Shown here piece after piece: positions 56,061 through 64,000 of a DNA stretch of 64,000 nt (position 1 is the stretch's first letter; each line of letters begins with the position of its first letter). The notes under the pieces were generated by a model. The model was not told where the DNA came from. It searched no databases and saw nothing but the letters and a program-made list of their open reading frames with translations. Origin of the DNA: Lucinisca nassula (Eukaryota; Mollusca; Bivalvia; Lucinida; Lucinidae); NCBI GenBank assembly GCA_963580285.1, contig OY757011.1, forward strand, positions 100,842,316 to 100,906,315, given 5' to 3'. The translations under genes were made by a program, and so were the position numbers.

Positions 56061-56252
56061 GTCCGTATCGCAGGCTGGGTGTAGTGGAACGCTATTCGCG
56101 CTATTCTACCTTTAATGTCTCGAGTTTTGGATAACTCGAACACCCGGATAATTCCTTTAACCATGGCTAATTCGAACCCATTTTGTTGTCCCTTGTCATC
56201 TCTTCCGGAATCCCCAGATACCCATATATATGTATTTAAACTTCTTTTTCTT

Positions 56253-56415
56253 GTTGTGAGTAAGTGAGTGTTTGAGTATTACGTCCCACCAACAGCTTAG
56301 GTCATACGGAGGCGGAACCTCGGGTTAAATACTCATCCGAAAGTCTGGAGAAGCCTGGGATCGATCCTGCGACCCCTGGTTTACAAGAAGAGTAGCATAA
56401 CCACTGCAACACGAA
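56253..56415 (-). repeat. Decayed tRNA-derived SINE fragment
   Basis: On the minus strand it reads GTTGCAGTGGTTATGCTAC (A-box side) and CGCAGGATCGATCCCAGGCT (B-box side), then TTGGTGGGACGTAATACTC. The GAGAAGCCTGGGATCRAT part is shared with the LTR at 16350-16380. Confidence 0.55.
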
Positions 56416-56429
56416 GGATTCTATTTTAA

Positions 56430-56799
56430 GCTCGCCTTACGAAAGTAAGGGGGAGCTATTGCCATACCCCCGGGCGTCCGTCGTCAGCGTCGGCGTCAGC
56501 GTCAGCGTCCGCATTTGGTTCAAGTTTACCTGCAAGCTCTTATATGTGATGTTTTTACAAGTTTATTTTGAATATATAAGTTACAATTGGTAAAAAAAAA
56601 AAAAACAATATCTAACATTATCATTGTACTTCATTTTACAGGTTTTTTGGCTTAAATTGTTTTTTTGTTTTTTTTAGAAGTTAATATTTTCCTCTGTATT
56701 ACCTCCCTTACTTCCCTGTGTAAAGGTTTACCTGCAAGCTGCGTGAGTTCAAATCCCGGGGGAAGCATGTTTTTTTTTTTGTTTTTGTTTTTTTTTCTT
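56430..56799. other. Repeat fragment with GCGTCGGCGTCAGCGTC run
   Basis: An 18-bp-scale CGTCAGCGTC microrepeat lies at 56470-56510, following AAGTAAGGGGGAGCTATTGC. T-rich runs lie near 56650 and 56770. I see no gene. Confidence 0.45.
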
Positions 56800-57960
56800 T
56801 CTAAAAACATAGCGGGTCTGGGGCTCAAGGTCCAGGTCACTGTGGCTATTTTTAGAAAAACATTGTCATCGCTCTAGCGCCTTCATTCATTGATGAATTT
56901 TAATATAACTTGGGTATAATGATATATGATATCTCGAGTGACTTTGACTTTCAGGGTCCGGGGCTTAAGGTCAAGGTCACTACTTTCAGGGTCACTGGGT
57001 CAAGGTCACTGTGGCTATTTTTAGAAAAAACATTGTCATCGCTCTTTCACCTTAATTTATGGATGGATTTTAATATAACTTCACACAAATGTTGGGTATG
57101 ATGACATCTCTAGCAGGTTCAACTTTCAGGTTCTGGGGCTGAAGGTCAAGGTCACTGTGGCTATTTTCGAAAAAACTTTGTGATCGCTCTAGTGCCTACA
57201 TTTATGAATGGATTTTAATATAACTTTACACAAACGTTGGGTTTGATGATATCTCGAGCTGGTTCGACTTTCAGGGTCTGGGGCAGAAGGTCAAGGTCAC
57301 TGTGGCTATTTTTAGAAAATCTTTTTCATCGCTCTTGCGCTTTTATTTATGGATGGATTTTAATATAATTTCACACAAATATTGGGTATGATGATATCTG
57401 GAGTGACTTTGACTTTCAGATTCCGGGGCTGAAGGTCAAGGTCACTATGGCTATATTTTTGAAAAACTTTGTGATCGCTCTAGTGCCTACATTTATGAAT
57501 GGATTTAATATAACTTACACAAATGTTGGATATGATGATATCTCGAGCGAGTTCGACTTTCAGGGTCTGGGGCTGAAGGTCAAGGTCACTGTGGCTATTT
57601 TTAGAAAAACTTTGACATCGCTCTTGCATCTTCAATTATTGATGGACTTTAATATAACTTGACACAACTGTTTGGTTTGATGATATCTTGAGTGACTTTG
57701 ACTTTCCGGGTCAGGGGCTGAAGGTCAAGATCACTGTGGCTATTTTTTTAGAAAAACTTGATAATTCCTCTAGTGTCCACATTTATTGATAGATTTTAAG
57801 ATTACTTCATACAAATGTTGGGTATGATAATATCTCGAGTCGGTTCAACTTTCAGGGCCTGGGGCTCAAAGTCAAGGTCACTGTGGCAATTTTCAGAAAA
57901 ACTTTGTCATCACTCTTAAGTACCTACATTTATTGATGTATATAATGTAATTTTACGCAA
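56800..57960 (+). repeat. 145 bp tandem array, about eight units
   Basis: CAAGGTCAC landmarks lie at 57001, 57147, 57292, 57437, 57581, 57726 and 57873, with spacings of 144-147. The unit order is TCAAGGTCACTGTGGCTATT, AGAAAAACTTTGTCATCGC, TTTATGGATGGATTTTAATA, TAACTTCACACAAATGTTGG, ATGATATCTCGAG and GACTTTCAGGGTCTGGGGCT. It is the source-like array for many single fragments elsewhere in the window. The ORFs read through the repeat. Confidence 0.9.
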
Positions 57961-58261
57961 ATGCTAGGCTAGGCTTTAATTTAATTTGTCTTGCACGAGG
58001 GAATTTGTATTGGCTGTGATGCCTTGTTATTACTTGGAAGTTTGTAGTTTTTTAATTATTAAATATAGATTTCTTTTTCATCATTTTTTTTTTTACAGTG
58101 GAAAGGCTTGAAAACAGGATGATTAGGGGCGCGTTTTGGTTCTCTTTCATTTGCTGCAGTCTGTTGGGCTTTTTTTTTACGAAGAAAAAAATTTGATAAC
58201 TTGCCCTCATCCATCTTAGGCCCCCAAAGGCGAGCTATGTTGTCTTCTGACAAGTCTTGTT

Positions 58262-58345
58262 TTTCTTGTAGTATGTTGTATGCTCATTATAAGCGCATCA
58301 TTGAGGCGATTCTAATGAGTGCACACAACATAACTTTATTTTTTA
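58262..58345. repeat. Palindromic family P hairpin, copy 4 (core only)
   Basis: GTATGTTGTATGCTCATTAT...ATTCTAATGAGTGCACACAAC is the core stem of family P in diverged form. Confidence 0.5.
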
Positions 58346-58439
58346 GAAGATATCATTAAGTGATCTTAATTACGCCTCAAAACCTGGCACTATGATTAAA
58401 CCTCGGTAGTTTGAAAAATAAAAGTGGAGGCAATGACCA

Positions 58440-58690
58440 GGAATCGATACAATTAACCCACAGCTCCCATCAAAGGGAAAGAAACACAAACATGAAACAA
58501 CAGACCCTAATGGAAACATCAATAGCGCAAAGCCAAAACGACAGTTACTTTCCCACAAAATGACCAATTGGCTATCCAAAACAAAATAATATAAGCGACA
58601 CAAACACCCAAAGACAAACCATAACAAACATAAAACGCGACAGAAAAACCGCCTTGGAACGGTCAGTGAAACGAATTCCACTTGGGGGTG
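58440..58690 (-). repeat. Dispersed 250 bp repeat K, copy 1
   Basis: It is the reverse complement of 61300-61555 (CCATCAAAGGGAAAGAAACA against TGTTTCTTTCCCTTTGG-like order; GGAAACATCAATAGCG; CCTTGGAACGGTCAG). A more diverged third copy is at 63190-63430. It lies next to the 58684-58702 G-run. The 138-codon minus ORF here is chance. Confidence 0.65.
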
Positions 58691-59085
58691 GGGGGGGGGG
58701 GGGGGTACATAAATCGATTTTACGTGGCCCCAATCCTCGCCCTTACTTCCGTCGCGATTTAGACAAATACTTTGTTCAGTCCGCATGAAGGCCTCCTAAC
58801 TCATCAGTGTCAACATCTCCGTGAACACAAAAACAAACAACCACAGAGATGAAATAACGGAGAGGGCTCGACAGCAGAGCAAAAGAAAACCAACAGTCAG
58901 ACTCCGATGGGCCCGACCAGAGACAGAGCATCAGGCACCAACCAACATTACATAGAATTAGATTCTTTCTAATTCCCAGTAAGCATTTACGCTGGAACCG
59001 TCATAGAATCTGAGGCCTGACCCACCGGCGTGCAATTAAAGAGGGAAGCAAAGTTACCAACCGTGATAGGGTTAACCATGCATGC

Positions 59086-59704
59086 TTTTTTGTTTGTTTG
59101 TTTGATTTGAGGTTTAACGTTCCCGTCAATACTGTAAAAGTCATTTTGGGGACACTGCTTCCAATTTTGTGGGACTTTTATCCGACATTGTGATGAAATG
59201 CAATCGCAAGCCCTGCCGCTCAATGCATTACAATAACACACCCGTGCGACATAGTGCATTTTTCAACCCGTGCGACATAGTGCATTTTTCACATCTCCAA
59301 AAAGGCTACTTTTCTGATGAAAATTCTTGATACTTTTGTTATAAATGTTCAAAACATAGGTTGAGGGTACTCGTTAGAACTACATCAGTGAGGCGGTTCT
59401 AAAGAGTACCCACAACATATGTCTTGGAGCAGAAATAAGAAAAATAATATATACCCCCGTAAACCCCAGTTTTTTCTATAAAAAGTGGGGTTTAGGGGGA
59501 TCTTCATTTCACGGACTTGTTCACGTGATGGAAACCAATAGGATTTATAAGCATGGACGGTTCCGACTGGCACCGCTTTGCCTGGGCAGGCTTAGATCCT
59601 CTAAGCGGTTTACCAGTACCGGTGTGCGGGTCGGTTTCAGCTCTTCGTGGAAGTATCATGCAGCCCATCTATTTCTTCAAGCCCCGATGGGCGGGGGCCG
59701 TACT
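59086..59704 (-). repeat. SINE-like family 1, copy f, itself split
   Basis: It is flanked by ACCATGCATGC at 59075-59085 and 59705-59715. The tail side is 59086-59226 and the head side about 59528-59704. Family P copy 5 lies between. The SINE sits inside the Penelope-like pseudogene. Confidence 0.88.
59227..59527. mobile_element. Palindromic element family P, copy 5
   Basis: It begins TTACAATAACACACCCGTGC and ends CACGGACTTGTTCACGTGA, imperfect inverted ends. A 30-base segment (CCCGTGCGACATAGTGCATT) is doubled near 59240-59290. The central stem is GAGGGTACTCGTTAGAACTA...GGCGGTTCTAAAGAGTACCC. It interrupts SINE copy f, so its ends are known to within a few bases. Confidence 0.8.
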
Positions 59705-60645
59705 ACCATGCATGCAGTCTGTCATATAACATTTATGTTGTACCCAATCTTTTTATATCGAAGAGTGAGTTTACGAAATTGGGTGCTGAAGTCATTGTGG
59801 TTACATATTTTTCTGAATTTATATACTAAGTCACCATAAAATTCGAGTTTCGATAGACCTTGTTGCAGAAGCGATTTAAGTCCAATATTGAATTTTGAAA
59901 TTAAATCAGAATGACGTCTATAAAATTTTGAAAAGTCTTTGCGTAGTTTTTTGTACCGATAACCATGATTAAGAGGTTTAGCAGTTAACAATTTATTGCG
60001 AGTGTTGAAGTCAGTTGTATGGCTACACACTCTGGCAAATCGGATCAATTGCGAAATATAAATGCCACAGGATTGTGCACGAGGAACATCACCATCCAAA
60101 AAAGGAAAATTTACGATCTCAAAATCAAAATCATCGCGTTTATCATAAATTTTGCAAGAAACAAACCCATCTACAATAGATAGGTGAAAATCCTAAAAAA
60201 AAACGGGGCCTCGGTATCAGAAGAATTTGCTTTATTTACCTGAAGTTCTTGGGGTTTTGACTGATCAAACCATCGAAATAGGTATTGCCAATATTAATAA
60301 ATCATCCAAAAATCTAGACTTCGAGCTAAAAGCTTCGATGATTTCGGATTGGTTTTCAGCAGAAAGGGATATCATGAAGTCTCTCTCATAACAAAACAAA
60401 GACGTGCGCAATTAGTACCCATAGGAATACCCACAACTTGTCTAAATAACCAAATCTTATGTAAATATTGTCAAGTAGAAATATCTCTAACAAATTTTCA
60501 TGGTCCCAAATACGTTTGAGCTATTGAAGTTTCGACTATAGAACACACCAAATTTAATAATTCCGATCCGGTGAGCCCATCGTTTAGATATGAAGTTTAT
60601 GGTAACAACTATATGTTATTCACTCTCATATAATCGGTTTATGGT

Positions 60646-60811
60646 GCGAGTCGGACCGTCTATGCTTATAAACCATTTTGGTTCCATTGGGCCACAGGAT
60701 GTCATTTCATCTCAATGTCGGGTAGAAGTCCCATAAAATTGGAAGCAACGTCTCCAAAACGACCTTTACAGTGTTGGCGGGGACGTTAAACCTCAAATCA
60801 AACAAACACAA
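60646..60811 (+). repeat. SINE-like family 1, copy g, 5'-truncated
   Basis: It runs from GTGCGAGTCGGACCGTCTAT to GGACGTTAAACCTCAAATCA and AACAAACAC. It lacks the head. Confidence 0.8.
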
Positions 60812-61299
60812 GCAATAATATGAACTTTCCATCTTAGAGTTTAACGACCAAGTCAATATCTAGTCGGTCACCTTTACTTACCACTAACCCCCCCCCCCCC
60901 CCACACACACACACACTACCTGGAAGACATACACATAAACACTGTTCAAGCAGTACAGTGCGCTTTCTTTCGCCAGAAACAGACAACTGTCCTACTTCAA
61001 TCAGTGGAAGCTATAGGATAACCTTAGAAAATATTTCAAAAATAAATTGAAATGTTATTAAATTCGAAAAGTTGAAACAACGACGAAATTTAGCCACATC
61101 CATTTCTGGCTGCCGATGCATTGGGTGTATTCGTTCAATTCACGGACGTTGACTGATTGTACGGGCCATTAATTTTCTAACGAGATTAAATGTCGTGTTA
61201 GGTTAATTGCTTTAACTCATAATGAGTTGACGCGTGTTGCATACCTGTATTGAATTAGAAAGTTATTGCCACAGCTTTTGAAGGGAAAAGTTGGGTCCA
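60812..61299. other. No gene; C-run and AC microsatellite
   Basis: A run of C at 60889-60902 is followed directly by ACACACACAC. The rest is AT-rich and unrecognised. Confidence 0.4.
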
Positions 61300-61555
61300 A
61301 TCGATACTTTCCGCTGACCGTTCCAAGGCGGTTCTTCTGTCGCGGTTTATTTTTGTTATGGTTTGTCTTTGGGTGTTTGTGTCGCTTATATTACTTTATT
61401 TTGGATAGCCTATTGGCCAATTAGTGGAAAAGTAACTGTCCTTTTGGCTCTCCGCTGTTGATGTTTCCATTGGGGTCTGTTGTTTCATGTTTGTGTTTCT
61501 TTCCCTTTGGTGTCTCTGATGGGAGCTGTGGATTAATTGTATCGATTCCTGATAA
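61300..61555 (+). repeat. Dispersed 250 bp repeat K, copy 2
   Basis: It is inverted relative to copy 1 at 58440-58690, with TGACCGTTCCAAGGCGGTTC, TATGGTTTGTCTTTGGGTG and TTTCCCTTTGGTGTCTCTGA. The two copies could form a stem around the 2.6 kb between them. Confidence 0.65.
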
Positions 61556-61587
61556 TTGCATCCAATTCAATTTTGAATGAATGCTGT

Positions 61588-61843
61588 TATTTTGTTTGTT
61601 TGAATTGATGTTTTAAGTCTACGTCAACACTTTTTAGATCATTTTGGAGACGTTGCTTCCAATTTTGTAGGACTTTAAAGCAAAAGACTTTTATGCATTT
61701 GGCAGTCTGACTCACACCACATTGCCCAGGCATGCTCAGTCCGTCTAAGCAGTTTACCAGTACTCATGTGTGGCCAGTTTCAGCTCTGCGTGCAACGGCT
61801 ACCTGCAGACCAATCTATTTTTCCAAGCCCCGGTGGGCGAAAA
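61588..61843 (-). repeat. SINE-like family 1, copy h, diverged
   Basis: On the plus strand it runs TTTGTTTGAATTGATGTTTT to CCAAGCCCCGGTGGGCG, with substitutions and a short internal loss around 61680. Confidence 0.7.
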
Positions 61844-61889
61844 TGTTATTATTAGCGATTAAGAATTTCGTGACATTAAGAAAATGATT

Positions 61890-62010
61890 TCCCTTACATC
61901 GATTGAGGGTACTTGTTAGAATCACCTCACCGAGGCTGTTATAACGAGTACCCATAATGTGCGTTTCAAGCAGAGATATGGAAAATATCAGATTGTTTTT
62001 ATCTCATTAC
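61890..62010. repeat. Palindromic family P hairpin, copy 6
   Basis: GATTGAGGGTACTTGTTAG and GTTATAACGAGTACCCATAA are the two arms. Only the core and a short flank are present. Confidence 0.55.
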
Positions 62011-62016
62011 GAAAAC

Positions 62017-62283
62017 ACAGCTTTTCAAGTAAACTGCGAATTTTGCAACCATATAGTGAAAATTTTTCGATAAAACAAAAGATCCAGTATTTTTCATATT
62101 TCTGCTTCTAAACATAGATTGTAGGAACTCCGCAGAACGGCGAAACGGTTTCAACGAGTACACACAACCTATGTTTTTGAGCAGAAGTAAGAAACAATTT
62201 ATGTATACCCTTGTTAACCCCAGCTTTACTAAATAAAAGTGGGGTCAGAGGAGGTCAGATGATATAGGCGTGTTTTCGTGTTG
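62017..62283. mobile_element. Palindromic element family P, copy 7
   Basis: The ends ATTACGAAAACACAGC and ATATAGGCGTGTTTTCGTG are inverted as in copy 2. The core hairpin is partly rearranged (GGAACTCCGCAGAACGGCGA). The GTATACCCTTGTTAACCCC and AAGTGGGGTCAGAGG segments are kept. Confidence 0.7.
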
Positions 62284-62339
62284 TAATATTTTCAGTTTTC
62301 GGTGATAAAATTTTCAATCCTTTTGTCTTTTATCTTTTT

Positions 62340-62818
62340 GGTTTCCCGCCAGACCGTTGTATTTGCTCCCGCCCGACTGATGTGTCCGTATCAGCTGGAT
62401 CCAGCCCAACAATTGTATCTGCTGCATCCCGCCCAACCATTGTATCTGCTCCCCGCCCTATTAGTGTATCTGCTGTATCCCGCCCGACTGTTCTTTCCGT
62501 ATCGGCTGCCCCCCCCCCCCAACCCCCCCCCCCCCCCCCGAAATGTTATTTCTGCTCCCCGCACAACTGTTGTGTCCGTACCAGCTACATCCCGCCCAAC
62601 CACTGTAATTGCTCCCCTCCCGACTGGTATGTCTGCTGTATCCCACCCGACTGATGTGTCCGTATCTGCTGCATCCCGTCCAACCGTTGTATCTGCTCCC
62701 CGCCCCGCCAGACTGTTGTGTCTGCTGCACCCCGCCCCACTGGTGTCACACTCCTCGCCCGACTGGTGTATCAGCTGTATCCCGCCCGACTTTTATGGCA
62801 GGTACCGAATTCTAATGA

Positions 62819-62881
<63 letters not shown>
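62340..62881 (+). repeat. GC-rich minisatellite and GT microsatellite
   Basis: Degenerate units of CCCGCCCGACTG, TTGTATCTGCT and CCCCGCCC, about 28 bases per half unit, run from 62345 to 62805. C-runs lie at 62511-62539. A pure GT tract spans 62819-62881. The 212-codon plus ORF and its mirror ORFs are Pro/Ala or Gly-rich readings of the repeat. Confidence 0.8.
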
Positions 62882-62885
<4 letters not shown>

Positions 62886-63189
62886 GAATATTTTTATGAT
62901 GCAAAAGTTTGGGCATTTTGGTATCAATTTAGATGTTTAAATTAAATGATAATGTTTGGTATCAAAATGTTCCTTATGAAAAGCGGATTCTGAAACTGTC
63001 ATTCTTATTCAGAATATTTAAGATTTTTGTCAATAGAGTTACTTTTGATTTATGTTTTACATTTTTGAAACAAAGAAACACTTTTAGAATTTTAGAATTA
63101 TCGGTCTATCTTTTGGCATGTTTTGCTACAGGATTAAGTAATCATAATTTCATGTCCTGAAAGAAGCTATAAATAGAACAGAACAATAG
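62882..63189. other. AT-rich, nothing recognised
   Basis: The ORF 62933-63160 has no recognised motif and biased AT-driven composition. Confidence 0.3.
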
Positions 63190-63430
63190 GCTTATTCAGT
63201 TTTCTGTGGCGATTTATTTATGTTGTTGTTTGTTGCTTACTGTGTGTATCACTTGTGTCTTTTAATTTTGGATGGCCATATGGCCATTTTGTGGGAAAGT
63301 AACTGTCCTTATGGCCTTCCTTTGTTTAGGTTTCCATTATGGTTTGGTCGCTTAATGTTTGTATTTCTTTCCCTTTGGTGTCTTTTATGGGTGGAGTAAG
63401 TTAATTGTATCAATTCCTGATCTTTGATTT
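63190..63430 (+). repeat. Dispersed 250 bp repeat K, copy 3, diverged
   Basis: It shares GGGAAAGTAACTGTCCTTAT, TTTCTTTCCCTTTGGTGTCT and AATTGTATCAATTCCTGATC with copy 2. Confidence 0.6.
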
Positions 63431-64000
63431 ACTTCTACTTTGGTAAACAAACATGTTTGAAGGCACTGAGATGCAATTCATACTCAATGCGTCAGTTTTG
63501 TAGCGGAAGCCATTTTTGTTTTTATTTGTTTTTCATAGTTTTGTGAACTGAGCATCTCACGCAAATGCGGAAACCTCATTGGTTGATAAGTTTCTTGTTT
63601 GTTTGATCAGGGGCGTTAACTTTGATTTTTAGTGCGAGTTTTTATATTTTGTAAAAAAGAAAGATCAGTTAAGAAATTCCAACGGAAGGATTCAGACGTA
63701 AAACATAATTTATGCTTGGAGTTTTCCAGCAGAACTTTGAGGAAATTATAAGACTTGTTAATTAATGTGACTTTTGACTGTGTGTAATTTGGATGTAACC
63801 AGTTACAATTGTGTATTGAAAGAACGTTTTTGTTACTAAATGCGGTTTTTTGATGAACATTATTAAGAGCGAAAAATAGAACTTTATTCTGTCTCGTTTG
63901 TTTTGAACTAATTCCCCACATTTTATACGAACAGTTAAGAACTGGAAGCTCCAGCTCTTAATGATTTGGTGCGAGCAATCCGGGGTAACATCTTTTAAGC
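63431..64000. other. No gene recognised up to the window end
   Basis: The 101-codon minus ORF (63616-63921) has no identifiable domain. It could be a piece of a mobile element related to the pseudogene at 58987, since both follow a repeat K copy, but I cannot show homology. Confidence 0.3.

Larger units (their letters stand above)
58987..60545 (-). pseudogene. Penelope-like reverse transcriptase pseudogene, nested insertions
   Basis: On the minus strand, decayed frames between 60545 and 60100 give QVVGIP-like and GIPMGTN-like blocks, then SRFLDDLLI as the catalytic box and CKIYDKRDDFDFEIVNFPF. An open 125-codon part follows (GDVPRAQSCGIYISQLIRFA, SHTTDFNTRNKLLTAKPLNH, RYKKLRKDFSKFYRRH). After the inserted SINE (59086-59704) the tail VNPITVGNFASLFNCTPVGQ ends at 58987. 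The GIPMGT/LDD layout and the thumb resemble Penelope-like RTs rather than LINEs, but that assignment is from memory. Several stops and shifts make it non-functional. Confidence 0.6.

Noticed and set aside
58370..58786. 138-codon minus ORF with hydrophobic stretches
   Set aside because: It spans repeat K and a G-run. The inverted copy at 61300 does not keep the frame.
62302..62940. 212-codon Pro/Ala-rich ORF and Gly-rich mirror ORFs
   Set aside because: They are readings of a GC-rich minisatellite, C-runs and a GT microsatellite.

Overview
The window looks like animal nuclear DNA, most likely from a bivalve mollusc. It is AT-rich, has GT-AG splice signals, and has no operons or bacterial-type gene density. 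Most of it is repeats: tRNA-derived SINEs, LINE fragments, palindromic MITEs, and arrays of 145-330 bp units built around phrases such as CAAGGTCACTGTGGC. From memory, such arrays are typical of clam and mussel genomes. The species cannot be named from sequence alone.

Only one region looks like a host gene. A single very long coding exon on the minus strand (about 14158 down to 8708) encodes some 1,816 residues of a disordered, Lys/Ser/Asn-rich, probably nuclear protein. It ends at a clear splice donor in the middle of a zinc-finger region; the remaining exons were not found. I do not recognise the family.

The best-defined mobile element is a 10.5 kb LTR retrotransposon (14586-25104, minus strand). 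It has 2,547 bp LTRs that are nearly identical, a 5 bp target duplication, a tRNA-Leu-type primer site and a polypurine tract. Its sequence is Ty3/Gypsy-type, but integrase precedes reverse transcriptase (gag-PR-IN-RT-RH) and the capsid resembles the SCAN domain, which are marks of the Gmr1-like group. The only coding break I found is a one-base frame change inside RT. The element is inserted in an older SINE, about 0.4 kb upstream of the host exon and in the same orientation.

Layout: 1-8600, dispersed repeats, a 330 bp array with an inverted junction, a 180 bp array, a ~160 bp GGCC-type array, and MITEs; 8600-14200, host exon; 14500-25240, SINE split by the LTR element; 25400-31930, palindromic MITE, AAGAACA array, hairpin-ended tandem-repeat elements, piggyBac-like MITE; 31980-36144, nested MITE, SINEs and LINE fragments; 36145-44180, 162 bp array, a 2.8 kb inverted-repeat transposon with a recurring 14-mer, and more tandem-repeat elements; 44247-49855, a three-level nest whose core is a 3.5 kb Foldback-like element filled with an AAGTAA satellite; 50060-55345, LINE fragments, two tRNA-SINEs with target duplications, and a LINE RT ORF of 473 codons; 55480-57960, 189 bp and 145 bp arrays; 58260-64000, a decayed Penelope-like RT pseudogene with nested insertions, palindromic elements and a GC-rich minisatellite.

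The repeats interact more than the genes do. Insertions sit inside insertions, and where the host repeat is known from another copy the junctions can be read exactly. Several repeat families share parts: SINE tails, MITE cores, and terminal hairpins.
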